NCBI GenBank assembly: GCA_021796315.1
Contig: JAJYOH010000161.1
Coordinates: 1 to 10,698, forward strand
Direction of reading: 5' to 3'
DNA from: Chloroflexota bacterium
GTDB lineage: Bacteria; Chloroflexota; Anaerolineae; Anaerolineales; Villigracilaceae
Length of the DNA stretch: 10,698 nucleotides
The translations under genes were made by a program, and so were the position numbers. Positions 1 through 7,467 of the stretch are shown one piece after another. The notes beneath the pieces are model-generated. The model searched no databases. It was given only the letters and a program-made list of their open reading frames with translations, and was not told where the DNA came from. The first letter of the stretch is position 1. Each line of letters opens with the position of its first letter.

Positions 1-2
1 TG

Positions 3-1817
3 ATCCTGCCTTTACGCGTTCTGTTGATCGTCATGAGCTTGCTCAGTGTCTCGACCGCCATCATCCTTTACCGGTTGCTCAGCGCTACGGTCTCGCGCCT
101 GACCGGAGCGTTGGCGGCCATATATTGGGTGTTCAGTCCGTTCATGGTCTGGTCTTATTACAGACAGGGACTCGAATCGGGGATTGGCCTGTTTTGTACC
201 ATGCTGTTTCTTTACATGGTATACAAGTTTGAGCAGGGATGGCGCAAAACTCAACCCAGCATTCAGCAAATTGCGGTACTGGGATTCACCGCCGCGCTCG
301 TTACGTTCAGCAGACTCGATTTAGCCTTTTTCACCATCATCGCAGGAATCTGGATTGTATTCCGTGCCACGCCAATGCGTTATCTCCTGCCGCTCGATAT
401 CCTGGCTATTTTCGCCGCAGCATTGGCGGCCTTCATTACGCGGCTCGGTCTGCCTGGCTATTACAATTCGACAAACGCAACCATGATCATGATTGCCGCC
501 GCGCTGATTATCAAAGTTCCGGCCTTCTACTTTTGGGGACTTTATCAACAGCCAGCCAGTTGGAAACCGCTTAAAGTATTACAAAATATTTTACTGGCAA
601 TTGCCGCCAGCAGTCTGCCACTATCCATCCTCTTACTGGCGGGGGGAAAGCTTCATATTCTGCCAGTCTTCTCGGCGGTCATTTTATTGCTGGATGCCGC
701 GTTCACGTTTGGATTTATTCTCCTCATTCGGGGCATAACATACGTATTCCGCACTCCCGGTATGAATGCGGTGATGGTCTCGCCCCTGCAGCAATTAAAA
801 AAATATTGGAAAGATTGGTTCAGGGAAGGGTTGGCGTATTACGGCGTTCTTGGTGGATTAATGGCCATCTACATGCTCTGGAGCAAGTTCGCTTTTGGCT
901 CATTCAGTCCAATCAGCGGAGAGATCAAGCGCTGGTGGGGCACATTTGCGATCATCATCTACGGTGGCACACCCAAAGACACTCTTTCGTTTCTGGCGCT
1001 GGACCCAAGCGGCTCCAACGCCTGGGGACAATTGATCCCCCTGTTGAGAGATTGGAGCAACCGGCTTTTTTACACAGACCCGGCTTCAGCAAGCACCATA
1101 CTTTGGCGCAGTAATTTTTTAATCATTATTGCAGTCGCCGTAATTATTCTATGCGGCATTTTTCTGTTGAGGCGAAAACAGTCAGTCAAAGCCATTGTTA
1201 AAGCGGGCCTGATCCCATTGCTGGTCGGAAGCTGGCTGCAGATCCTGTCCTACAACATCACCGGATATTCGGCTTTGAAAGGATGGTACTGGCTGACAGA
1301 ACAAATCCTTTCTGTCTTCGTCATCGCGATACTCGTAAATACTTTGTTCGATCTCCTGCTCAAAAGATGGGCAGTCACACAAGCCTTGACCTGGATATTG
1401 GTCGCCGCGCTCGGCGCGCAAATGTCTTTCAGCTATTGGAAAGTCACCAGCTCACAGATGCCGCACGGCACCACCCCACCCGACGCGCCTTATATGGATG
1501 TAATCCCCTTTTTGGAGGCGCACACCAAACCGGGCGACATCATCGGCATGACCGGCGGCGGAAGTTTCGCTTATTTTATTCACGATAGAACCGTCGTCAA
1601 TATGGACGGGCTGGCCAACAGTTCCGATTATTTCCAAGCCATGAAAAAAGGCGTTGGTTCTGATTATTTATACGACACGGGTATGCGCTACGTATTTGCC
1701 AATTCCACCATGCTGCAAGGCACACCCTATCGAGGTCAATATGCTAACCGTCTCGAAACAGTTGCCAGTTGGGACGATAAAGATCTGATGCGATTTTTAC
1801 CCAAACCAGCCAAATAA
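3..1817 (+). CDS. GT-C-like polytopic membrane protein, possible glycosyltransferase (5' end outside window)
   Basis: The frame is open to the left edge, so the true start is probably upstream; a TTG at 24 and an ATG at 33 are only internal candidates. Many hydrophobic helices fill most of the protein, followed by a soluble C-terminal part of roughly 120 residues. Near the left edge the motif RQGLESG (bases 162-182) resembles the GLE(S/T) motif of GT-C enzymes of the PMT/AftB type. The C-terminal stretch GDIIGMTGGGSFAYF... VVNMDGLANS (about 1531-1623) resembles the conserved C-terminal region of the same group. These enzymes move a sugar from a lipid-phosphate donor to an acceptor on the outer face of the membrane. 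The N-terminal loop that would carry the catalytic Asp/Glu is outside the window, so activity and substrate cannot be judged. The next gene starts on its stop codon, which suggests translational coupling. A non-enzymatic membrane protein remains possible. Confidence 0.75.
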   Translation: MLPLRVLLIVMSLLSVSTAIILYRLLSATVSRLTGALAAIYWVFSPFMVWSYYRQGLESGIGLFCTMLFLYMVYKFEQGWRKTQPSIQQIAVLGFTAALVTFSRLDLAFFTIIAGIWIVFRATPMRYLLPLDILAIFAAALAAFITRLGLPGYYNSTNATMIMIAAALIIKVPAFYFWGLYQQPASWKPLKVLQNILLAIAASSLPLSILLLAGGKLHILPVFSAVILLLDAAFTFGFILLIRGITYVFRTPGMNAVMVSPLQQLKKYWKDWFREGLAYYGVLGGLMAIYMLWSKFAFGSFSPISGEIKRWWGTFAIIIYGGTPKDTLSFLALDPSGSNAWGQLIPLLRDWSNRLFYTDPASASTILWRSNFLIIIAVAVIILCGIFLLRRKQSVKAIVKAGLIPLLVGSWLQILSYNITGYSALKGWYWLTEQILSVFVIAILVNTLFDLLLKRWAVTQALTWILVAALGAQMSFSYWKVTSSQMPHGTTPPDAPYMDVIPFLEAHTKPGDIIGMTGGGSFAYFIHDRTVVNMDGLANSSDYFQAMKKGVGSDYLYDTGMRYVFANSTMLQGTPYRGQYANRLETVASWDDKDLMRFLPKPAK

Positions 1818-2263
1818 TGAAACCAGGTTTTAAGTTTTCATTTCAAGTAACTCTGGTTCTATGGCTGGTGTTAATCCTGACAGCCTGGAACACTGTGCGC
1901 TTCGCCGCAGGCATTTTATGGCGCGACACCCTGATAGCGTACGCGCCGCAACCGGGTCCCATCTATATTGCAGCGACGGGCGCGCTCTGGGCCTTGACCG
2001 GCTTATTCCTGCTATGGAGTTGGTGGAACAGAAAACCTTACATGCGTGCAGCTTTGCTGGTCGCATCAGGTTTGTATACGGCCTGGAGTTGGGCTGACCG
2101 GCTTTTCGTCCAGGCTGAGCTGCGGGCCAATTGGCCCTTCGACCTTCTGGCCACCGTCATCCTGCTAGCTTTTGTAAGCGCGGTTGTTCTTAATCCAAAA
2201 AATCTGAATTATTTTCAAAGAGAGTCTTATGAGCGAAAACCCGAAAATCATCCATCTGCGTGA
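1817..2263 (+). CDS. Hypothetical four-helix membrane protein
   Basis: I do not recognise a family. The 148-residue protein has about four hydrophobic segments (roughly residues 9-32, 47-68, 76-96 and 106-126), rich in Trp and Leu, and ends in a short polar tail (residues 127-148). Its ATG overlaps the stop of the upstream GT-C-like gene in the sequence TAATG, and no Shine-Dalgarno is obvious, so it is probably translated by coupling. Its 3' end overlaps the start of the carboxyltransferase gene by 35 bases. The overlaps and consistent codon use argue that it is a real gene. Position suggests a partner of the upstream membrane protein rather than a part of the carboxylase, but this is inference. 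Confidence 0.8.
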   Translation: MKPGFKFSFQVTLVLWLVLILTAWNTVRFAAGILWRDTLIAYAPQPGPIYIAATGALWALTGLFLLWSWWNRKPYMRAALLVASGLYTAWSWADRLFVQAELRANWPFDLLATVILLAFVSAVVLNPKNLNYFQRESYERKPENHPSA

Positions 2264-3779
2264 AATGAAATCCAAATCCCAATTGGGCGGCGGAACAGAT
2301 CGCATCGATGCCCAACACAAGAAGGGCCGATTGACGGCTCGCGAACGCATTGACATCCTTCTCGACAAGGGCTCCTTTCACGAGGTGGATGCTTTCGTCG
2401 AACATCGCACTCACGATTTCAACCTGGACGAGCAAAAATTCTTGAGCGACTCTGTCGTGACCGGTTGGGGCACCATCGAAGGCCGCTTGGTTTACGTCTT
2501 TTCGCAGGATTTCACCGTGTTTGGCGGTTCGCTTGGAGAAGTTCATGCGGAAAAGATATGCAAGATCATGGATATGGCGATGAAGACCGGCGCGCCCGTG
2601 ATCGGATTAAACGACTCAGGCGGCGCGCGCATTCAAGAGGGTGTCGTTTCGCTGGGAGGTTATTCCGACATTTTTCTGCGCAACACACTGGCTTCGGGCG
2701 TGATCCCACAAATCAGCGTCATTATGGGACCCTGTGCCGGGGGCGCGGTTTATTCGCCTGCTCTAACCGATTTTATTTTCATGGTACGTAACTCATCCTA
2801 CATGTTCGTCACCGGCCCGGATGTGGTCAAGACGGTAACACATGAGGATGTTTCATTCGAAGATCTTGGCGGCGCAAGTGTCCACTCGGAAAAATCAGGC
2901 GTGTGTCATGTCGCCGCTGATAACGAAGCGGATACATTGTTCCTCATCCGCCAATTGCTGGAATATCTGCCGCAAAACAACATGGAGGATCCACCCTTCA
3001 TTCAGAATGGGGATGATCTTTTGCGCATGGAAGAAGGACTGAACACCATTGTCCCCGAATCGCCGGACAAGCCATACGACATCAAGGAAGTCATTCACAT
3101 GATCGTGGATGATGGACATTTCTTTGAGATCCATGAAAACTTTGCGGCAAACATTGTGGTTGGTTTTGCGCGTCTCGGCGGACATTCGGTGGGCATCGTT
3201 GCCAATCAGCCTGCGGTGCTGGCTGGCGTGCTGGATATTGACGCCAGCGAAAAAGCCGCTCGTTTTGTGCGTGTCTGCGATTCGTTCAACATTCCGATCA
3301 TCACTTTTGAAGATGTTCCAGGCTTCCTGCCAGGAACTCACCAGGAGCACGGCGGCATCATCCGCTCCGGCGCCAAGCTACTTTATGCCTACTGTGAAGC
3401 GACCGTGCCCAAGTTGACAGTGATTACACGCAAGGCTTACGGCGGCGCTTATTGCGTGATGTCGTCCAAACATATTCGCGGTGATTTAAATTTAGCCTGG
3501 CCCACCGCTGAGATCGCAGTGATGGGACCAGACGGCGCGGTCAGCATCATTTTCCGCAAAGAACTGGAGAAGGCAAAAGACCCTGTCAAGCGCAAGGCAG
3601 AATTGGTGGCCGAGTATCGTGAGAAGTTTGCCAACCCTTATATAGCCGCAGAACGCGGATATGTCGACGATGTGATCGAACCGAAAGAGACGCGTCCGCG
3701 CCTGATCAATGCGCTTGAGATGTTACAAAATAAGCGCGACGCAAATCCCGCCAAGAAACACGGAAATATTCCGTTATAA
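2229..3779 (+). CDS. pccB: Acyl-CoA carboxylase carboxyltransferase subunit (propionyl-CoA carboxylase beta type)
   Basis: This 516-residue protein is the usual full length for the PccB/MmdA carboxyltransferase family, which transfers the carboxyl group from carboxybiotin to an acyl-CoA in the cytoplasm. It has two crotonase-like domains. The N-terminal one carries [12 protein letters not shown] (127-138) and the oxyanion-hole segment [11 protein letters not shown] (167-177). The C-terminal one carries [10 protein letters not shown] (360-369), [14 protein letters not shown] (401-414) and [13 protein letters not shown] (421-433). Asp419, just before NLAWP, seems to sit where propionyl-CoA-preferring members have an Asp and acetyl-CoA enzymes a hydrophobic residue; this alignment was made by eye. 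The start is the ATG after AAAGAGAG at 2217-2224, overlapping the previous gene by 35 bases. The biotin carboxylase and biotin carrier genes follow directly, so the three form one enzyme. A sodium-pumping decarboxylase alpha subunit (MmdA) has a similar sequence, but the biotin carboxylase next door favours an ATP-driven carboxylase. Confidence 0.93.
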   Translation: MSENPKIIHLREMKSKSQLGGGTDRIDAQHKKGRLTARERIDILLDKGSFHEVDAFVEHRTHDFNLDEQKFLSDSVVTGWGTIEGRLVYVFSQDFTVFGGSLGEVHAEKICKIMDMAMKTGAPVIGLNDSGGARIQEGVVSLGGYSDIFLRNTLASGVIPQISVIMGPCAGGAVYSPALTDFIFMVRNSSYMFVTGPDVVKTVTHEDVSFEDLGGASVHSEKSGVCHVAADNEADTLFLIRQLLEYLPQNNMEDPPFIQNGDDLLRMEEGLNTIVPESPDKPYDIKEVIHMIVDDGHFFEIHENFAANIVVGFARLGGHSVGIVANQPAVLAGVLDIDASEKAARFVRVCDSFNIPIITFEDVPGFLPGTHQEHGGIIRSGAKLLYAYCEATVPKLTVITRKAYGGAYCVMSSKHIRGDLNLAWPTAEIAVMGPDGAVSIIFRKELEKAKDPVKRKAELVAEYREKFANPYIAAERGYVDDVIEPKETRPRLINALEMLQNKRDANPAKKHGNIPL

Positions 3780-3780
3780 G

Positions 3781-3888
3781 GATGTCATTGCGAGGCCGAA
3801 GGCCGAAGCAATCCTGCTTTGAAATAGGAGATGGCTTACTCTACGAGTACGATGTCGTCGGGAAAAACACCCTCCTCGCAAAAACATC
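3781..3888. repeat. Degenerate interspersed palindromic repeat between carboxyltransferase and biotin carboxylase genes
   Basis: The ends form an imperfect inverted repeat: GATGTCATTGCGAGG (3781-3795) against the complement of CCTCGCAAAAACATC (3874-3888), 13 of 15 positions pairing. An inner pair is also visible: GAAGCAATCC (3805-3814) against GGAGATGGCTT (3827-3837), with a one- or two-base indel. From memory, TGTCATTGCGAGG...GAAGCAATC...GGAGATTGCTTC...CCTCGCAATGACA is a widespread non-coding palindromic element, found in many copies in various bacterial genomes. This copy is decayed and has extra bases around 3838-3855. It begins two bases after the carboxyltransferase stop and fills almost the whole gap. 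As RNA it would fold into a hairpin inside the operon transcript. Confidence 0.75.
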
Positions 3889-3894
3889 TTTCAC

Positions 3895-3898
3895 GAGG
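3895..3898 (+). promoter_or_regulatory. Ribosome binding site deciding the biotin carboxylase start
   Basis: GAGG lies four bases upstream of the ATG at 3903, just outside the palindromic repeat. The spacing is slightly short but acceptable. It supports 3903 rather than the ATG at 3831, which lies inside the repeat. Confidence 0.6.
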
Positions 3899-3902
3899 TA
3901 TT

Positions 3903-5414
3903 ATGTTCAAAAAAATTCTGGTTGCCAATCGCGGAGAGATTGCCGTCCGCATCCTGCGCGCCTGCCGTGAACTCGGCATCCAAACCGTTGCTGTTTACTC
4001 TGAAGCTGATCGCAGCGCCCTGCATGTACGCTATGCGGACGAAGCTTTTCTGCTCGGCCCCGCACCTTCACGTGAATCTTATCTGCGCGCAGACAAAATC
4101 ATTGATGTCGCCCGCAAGTGCGGCGCAGATGCCATCCATCCTGGCTATGGATTTTTGGCAGAGCGTGAAGCATTCGCCGCGGCCTGCGCCGATGCAGGTA
4201 TTACATATATTGGGCCAAAGCCGTCAGCCATTGCAGCCATGGGCGATAAGATGACCGCCCGCGACACGGTCACGGCCGCGGGCATACCAGTTGTACCTGG
4301 CACCGAGGGCAAGGGCGCAATGCGCGATGAAGAACTCCTTGCTCTGGCCCCAAAAATCGGATTTCCTTTGCTGATCAAAGCCAGTGCAGGCGGCGGCGGA
4401 AAAGGTATGCGCGAGGTCGCATCGCTCGAAGAAATGCCGGCTTTGCTTACGTCCGCGCGACGAGAAGCGGAATCGGCTTTCGGCGATGGAAATGTTTATC
4501 TTGAGAAACTAGTATCAGGTGCGCGGCACATTGAGATCCAGATTCTGGCCGATATGCACGGGAATGTAATCTATCTCGGCGAACGCGATTGTTCCATTCA
4601 ACGCCGTCACCAGAAGCTAATCGAGGAGTCCCCCTCCCCATTTGTAGGCGAAGAACTTCGCCGCAAGATGGGCGAAGTGGCTGTCAAAGCAGCGCAATCT
4701 GTTGATTACGTTAATGCGGGCACGATCGAATTCTTGGTTGATAAAGACAGCAATTTTTATTTCCTTGAAATGAATACCCGTTTGCAGGTGGAACATCCCG
4801 TAACAGAACTTGTCACAGGCGTTGATATCGTTGCCGAACAGATCCGCATCGCGCGTGGACGCCAGTTGAGTTATAAACAGGAAGACGTTGTACTGCGCGG
4901 ACATGCACTCGAATGCCGCATCAACGCTGAAGACCCGTATAACGGATTCCTGCCTTCGACCGGTATTATCACCCATAGTCTTTTGCCAACCGGCCCGGGT
5001 ATCCGCGTGGACACGGGCGTTTATCCCGGATTTGAGATTACACCCTTCTACGACCCGATGATCGCCAAATTGATCGTGTGGGGCGAGACGCGCGGTCAGG
5101 CTATTTTGCGGATGCGCCGCGCGCTCGAAGAATATCGCATCGTTGGCGTGCACACCAACATCCCCTTCCACCAAACCATGATGGACAGCCACCGCTTCAT
5201 GGCCGGACAATACGACACGCGCTTCGTCGAGGAGCGTTTTTCAATGCCCGAGCTCGAGCATGACGAGGAAATGCACCATCCGGAAATCGCGGCGGTCTTT
5301 GCCACATTGGCTGCCCATCACGCTGCCCAACGCTCCGCTCAATTCATCATGCGCAACGAACGTGACACCAGCAACTGGAAATGGGTCGGTCGCTGGGAAA
5401 GAATCCACAGATAG
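3903..5414 (+). CDS. accC: Biotin carboxylase subunit of acyl-CoA carboxylase
   Basis: This 503-residue protein carboxylates biotin on the carrier protein using ATP and bicarbonate. The N-terminal domain starts with MFKKILVANRGEIAVRIL, where biotin carboxylases normally begin, and has HPGYGFLAE (79-87; the family more often has LSEN here). The ATP-grasp domain has the Gly-rich loop SAGGGGKGMR (161-170), HIEIQ (209-213) and EMNTRLQVEHPVTE (289-302), with the catalytic set Arg293, Gln295, Val296 and Glu297. Arg339 is in ECRINAEDP. The C-terminal domain ends near residue 445, and a further 55 or so residues form a tail with a His/Glu-rich linker. The start at 3903 is chosen over an in-frame ATG at 3831: the extra 24 residues are encoded by the palindromic repeat and match nothing in the family, and GAGG at 3895-3898 is well placed for 3903. 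The carrier protein gene follows after 11 bases. Confidence 0.95.
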   Translation: MFKKILVANRGEIAVRILRACRELGIQTVAVYSEADRSALHVRYADEAFLLGPAPSRESYLRADKIIDVARKCGADAIHPGYGFLAEREAFAAACADAGITYIGPKPSAIAAMGDKMTARDTVTAAGIPVVPGTEGKGAMRDEELLALAPKIGFPLLIKASAGGGGKGMREVASLEEMPALLTSARREAESAFGDGNVYLEKLVSGARHIEIQILADMHGNVIYLGERDCSIQRRHQKLIEESPSPFVGEELRRKMGEVAVKAAQSVDYVNAGTIEFLVDKDSNFYFLEMNTRLQVEHPVTELVTGVDIVAEQIRIARGRQLSYKQEDVVLRGHALECRINAEDPYNGFLPSTGIITHSLLPTGPGIRVDTGVYPGFEITPFYDPMIAKLIVWGETRGQAILRMRRALEEYRIVGVHTNIPFHQTMMDSHRFMAGQYDTRFVEERFSMPELEHDEEMHHPEIAAVFATLAAHHAAQRSAQFIMRNERDTSNWKWVGRWERIHR

Positions 5415-5425
5415 GCTGGTCGCAC

Positions 5426-5923
5426 ATGAAATATGTAACCACAGTTGCCAATAAAGAATACACCATTGAAGTTATTGACGAAAAACACATTAGCATTAAT
5501 GGCCAGATCATGCAGGTGGATTTTGAATCGGTCAGCGGCCAGCCGGTTTACTCCATGCTGATTGATGGAAGATCCTACGAGTCCTACGTTTACGAGGGCG
5601 AAGAGGATTGGCAGGTGCTTCTTCGCGGACGCCAATACCCGGTCAAAGTCGAAGATGAGCGCGAGCGCCGGTTGAAATCCACGTTTGGGAGCAAAGCCGA
5701 AGCGACAGGCGAATTCCATCTCAAGGCTCCCATGCCCGGATTGGTCGTGGCGGTCACCGTCGAGGAAGGCCAGCAGGTCGAAAAGGGTCAGGTGTTGGCA
5801 ATTCTGGAGTCGATGAAGATGCAAAACGAGCTGAAATCCCCACGCGCCGGGACCATCCAACGTATCAAAGTCAAGGCTGGAGAATCTGTCGAGATCAGGC
5901 AGACCATGCTAAGCGTGGTGTAA
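5426..5923 (+). CDS. accB: Biotin carboxyl carrier protein of acyl-CoA carboxylase
   Basis: This 165-residue protein carries the covalently bound biotin that moves the carboxyl group between the two catalytic subunits. The C-terminal biotinyl domain (about 97-165) contains APMPGLV (101-107) and the biotinylation motif ESMKM with Lys131 as acceptor, followed by SPRAGTI (138-144). The N-terminal 85 residues form a beta-rich region seen in carriers of the propionyl-CoA carboxylase/decarboxylase type; residues 76-92 are a charged linker, without the Ala/Pro-rich linker of E. coli AccB. An in-frame ATG at 5381 would add 15 residues and overlap the biotin carboxylase; 5426 is preferred because the protein then starts MKYVTTV like related carriers. 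The 11-base gap upstream implies co-transcription. No biotin ligase is present in the window. Confidence 0.9.
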   Translation: MKYVTTVANKEYTIEVIDEKHISINGQIMQVDFESVSGQPVYSMLIDGRSYESYVYEGEEDWQVLLRGRQYPVKVEDERERRLKSTFGSKAEATGEFHLKAPMPGLVVAVTVEEGQQVEKGQVLAILESMKMQNELKSPRAGTIQRIKVKAGESVEIRQTMLSVV

Positions 5924-5931
5924 ATCAAATA

Positions 5932-6543
5932 ATGAACCTGAACGATCAGGAAATCGAAGCCAAATTTTACATCTGCAGTCTTGCGGACATCGAACAGCGC
6001 CTCCGCAATCTGGGGGCGCATTTGATTCAGCAACGCACACACGAAGCAAACCTGCGATTCGATACGTCAAACGGCAATTTCAAACGCGAGGGACGCGTCC
6101 TGCGTTTGCGACGCGACGACGCAATCCGTCTTACTTATAAAGATGGATCGAGAAAGAGGGACGGCGTTATTCTCCGGCGCGAAATCGAATTTGCCGTGAG
6201 CGATTTTGATTCGGCGCGAAAGTTTATTGAAGCGCTTGGCTATCAGGTGGTTTTCATCTACGAAAAATATCGCTCGACGTATGAACTCGATGGCGTGCAC
6301 ATCATGCTCGACGAAATGCCATACGGAAATTTCGTGGAGATCGAAGGCGAATTGGCTTCGCTTAAACCCATCGCCGAAAAACTTGGCTTGAATTGGGATG
6401 CCGCCATTCCCACAGGATATTTTGCTTTGTTTGAAAAGGTCCGCGAGGCGCGAGGGTTGGAGTTCCGTGATTTGAGCTTTGAGAATTTCAAGGGAATAGA
6501 GATTGAGGCAAAAGATTTGAAAGTTGTGTCGGCAGACAAATAA
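5932..6543 (+). CDS. cyaB: CYTH-domain protein (class IV adenylate cyclase CyaB-like / triphosphatase)
   Basis: The 203-residue protein starts MNLNDQEIEAKFY, containing the ExExK signature of CYTH enzymes (Glu7, Glu9, Lys11), which bind metal and a triphosphate in a beta tunnel. Further expected charged strands are RVLRLRRDD, RLTYKDG, LRREIEF, YEKYRSTYEL and FVEIEGE. These enzymes act in the cytoplasm either as class IV adenylate cyclases or as inorganic or organic triphosphatases; the sequence alone does not decide between them. It is slightly longer than a minimal CYTH domain because of about 25 extra C-terminal residues. It begins eight bases after the carrier protein stop, without a clear Shine-Dalgarno, so it is probably the last gene of the carboxylase transcript. 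No functional link with the carboxylase is evident. Confidence 0.88.
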   Translation: MNLNDQEIEAKFYICSLADIEQRLRNLGAHLIQQRTHEANLRFDTSNGNFKREGRVLRLRRDDAIRLTYKDGSRKRDGVILRREIEFAVSDFDSARKFIEALGYQVVFIYEKYRSTYELDGVHIMLDEMPYGNFVEIEGELASLKPIAEKLGLNWDAAIPTGYFALFEKVREARGLEFRDLSFENFKGIEIEAKDLKVVSADK

Positions 6544-6573
6544 CAAAGTTTTTCAGTCATAGAAAATAACGAT

Positions 6574-7368
6574 GTGAATAAAGCTTTCGTTTTATATGTT
6601 TTTGGCCTTTTCGCGGTATCCCTTGCAATCGGGCTACCCTCCATCTCGTGGATATCTCCCGCCACGTATCTCTTTGTTTTTCCTGTGGTTGCCATCTGGT
6701 TGTGGAAAAGCGATGGACATTCTCTACGGGATCTAGGCTTCCGATTCAATCAAGGTTGGTATAACGGCCTGATAAGGGGTCTGCTTTTTGGTTTGGCAAT
6801 TCCCATATCACTTCAAGTAGCACAAATTCTTTGTGGATGGACCATTCTGTCGCCAAGAGGTGAACCCATTGGCGATCTGCCAATATACCTATTACGAATC
6901 TTGATTCAAATGACGTTAACAGTGGCAATCGAAGAATTTATATTTCGTGGTTATTTCTTCCAAGCACTGGAACATAAGGCGGGCATTGTGCCGACATCAC
7001 TTCTAACATCTTTGCTCTGGGGATTGGGGCATATCACAGCAATGATAAAAGAAAAATTGTCACCAATATTAATACTGATAGGTATGACTACTTTTCTGAT
7101 AATGGGCATTGCTCTGTGCATTAGTTATTTAAAAGCAAAAAAATTGCTTTGGTTGCCTTTTGGAATTCATTTTGGCGTGAATATAAGTTTCAGTTTGATT
7201 GGCTGGTTTTTTATAACAAAATACAATGCACCAGACTGGTGGATCGGAAATCCGGCATGGTCACCTGAATCAGGCTTGATAGGTATACTCGCTTGGACAG
7301 TAATCGCTTTTGTTTTATGGTCGCGTATTGATAATAAAAAGAGAAGTAATTCAACAAATCGACTATAG
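6574..7368 (+). CDS. CPBP-family intramembrane glutamic/metallo-type protease (Abi/CAAX family)
   Basis: The 264-residue membrane protein has about seven to eight hydrophobic segments and the three motifs of the CPBP (Rce1/Abi) family: EEFIFR with Glu120, Glu121 and Arg125; WGLGH with His153; and HFGVN with His199 and Asn203. All catalytic residues are present. Family members cleave prenylated proteins in eukaryotes; bacterial ones are linked to bacteriocin maturation or self-immunity, but many have no known substrate. The start is a GTG at 6574; an ATG two bases earlier is followed at once by a stop. No good Shine-Dalgarno is seen. The gene is clearly AT-richer than its neighbours (sampled 60-base rows are 33-40 % GC, against about 57 % in the carboxylase genes), with many AAA and ATA codons. 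This suggests more recent acquisition. The possible isoprenylcysteine methyltransferase relative downstream is notable, because CAAX protease and ICMT act in one pathway in eukaryotes. Confidence 0.88.
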   Translation: MNKAFVLYVFGLFAVSLAIGLPSISWISPATYLFVFPVVAIWLWKSDGHSLRDLGFRFNQGWYNGLIRGLLFGLAIPISLQVAQILCGWTILSPRGEPIGDLPIYLLRILIQMTLTVAIEEFIFRGYFFQALEHKAGIVPTSLLTSLLWGLGHITAMIKEKLSPILILIGMTTFLIMGIALCISYLKAKKLLWLPFGIHFGVNISFSLIGWFFITKYNAPDWWIGNPAWSPESGLIGILAWTVIAFVLWSRIDNKKRSNSTNRL

Positions 7369-7422
7369 CAGAAGTTTCAAAACAACCAGATGCAGCGCTA
7401 AGGTCCAAATTACTTTTCTCAC

Positions 7423-7450
7423 TTGACTTTCCTCATTGGGGACATATACT
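7423..7450 (+). promoter_or_regulatory. Sigma-70-type promoter for the methyltransferase-oxidoreductase unit
   Basis: A -35 box TTGACT (7423-7428) and a -10 box TATACT (7445-7450) are separated by 16 bases. Transcription would start near 7457, giving a leader of only about ten bases before the ATG at 7468. The site lies in the 99-base gap after the CPBP gene, the only such gap in this part of the window, so a new transcription unit probably starts here. Confidence 0.65.
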
Positions 7451-7457
7451 AATCATT

Positions 7458-7463
7458 GGAGGG
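7458..7463 (+). promoter_or_regulatory. Ribosome binding site deciding the methyltransferase start
   Basis: GGAGGG is followed by four bases and the ATG at 7468. An in-frame TTG at 7456 lies two bases before this site, so that longer start is unlikely. Confidence 0.75.
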
Positions 7464-7467
7464 CACG

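Noticed and set aside
4617..5210. 197-codon open frame on the minus strand inside the biotin carboxylase gene
   Set aside because: It is antisense to a fully conserved protein, has no recognisable domain, and its composition is what an antisense frame of a GC-rich gene gives.
5381..5425. Longer start for the biotin carrier protein overlapping the biotin carboxylase by 34 bases
   Set aside because: The added residues do not resemble related carriers, and the ATG at 5426 gives the usual MKY... beginning. It cannot be fully excluded.
5339..5860. 173-codon minus-strand frame across the biotin carboxylase-carrier junction
   Set aside because: It is antisense to two well supported genes and shows no motif.
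5938..5951. Small palindrome CCTGAACGATCAGG at the start of the CYTH gene
   Set aside because: The 5-base arms lie inside coding sequence; an inverted repeat this short is expected by chance.
6544..6573. Possible promoter for the CPBP gene in the gap after the CYTH gene
   Set aside because: AT-rich bases are present, but no pair of -35 and -10 boxes with proper spacing is convincing in 30 bases.
6258..6749. 163-codon minus-strand frame across the CYTH-CPBP junction
   Set aside because: It overlaps the conserved CYTH core on the other strand; no family resemblance, no ribosome binding site.
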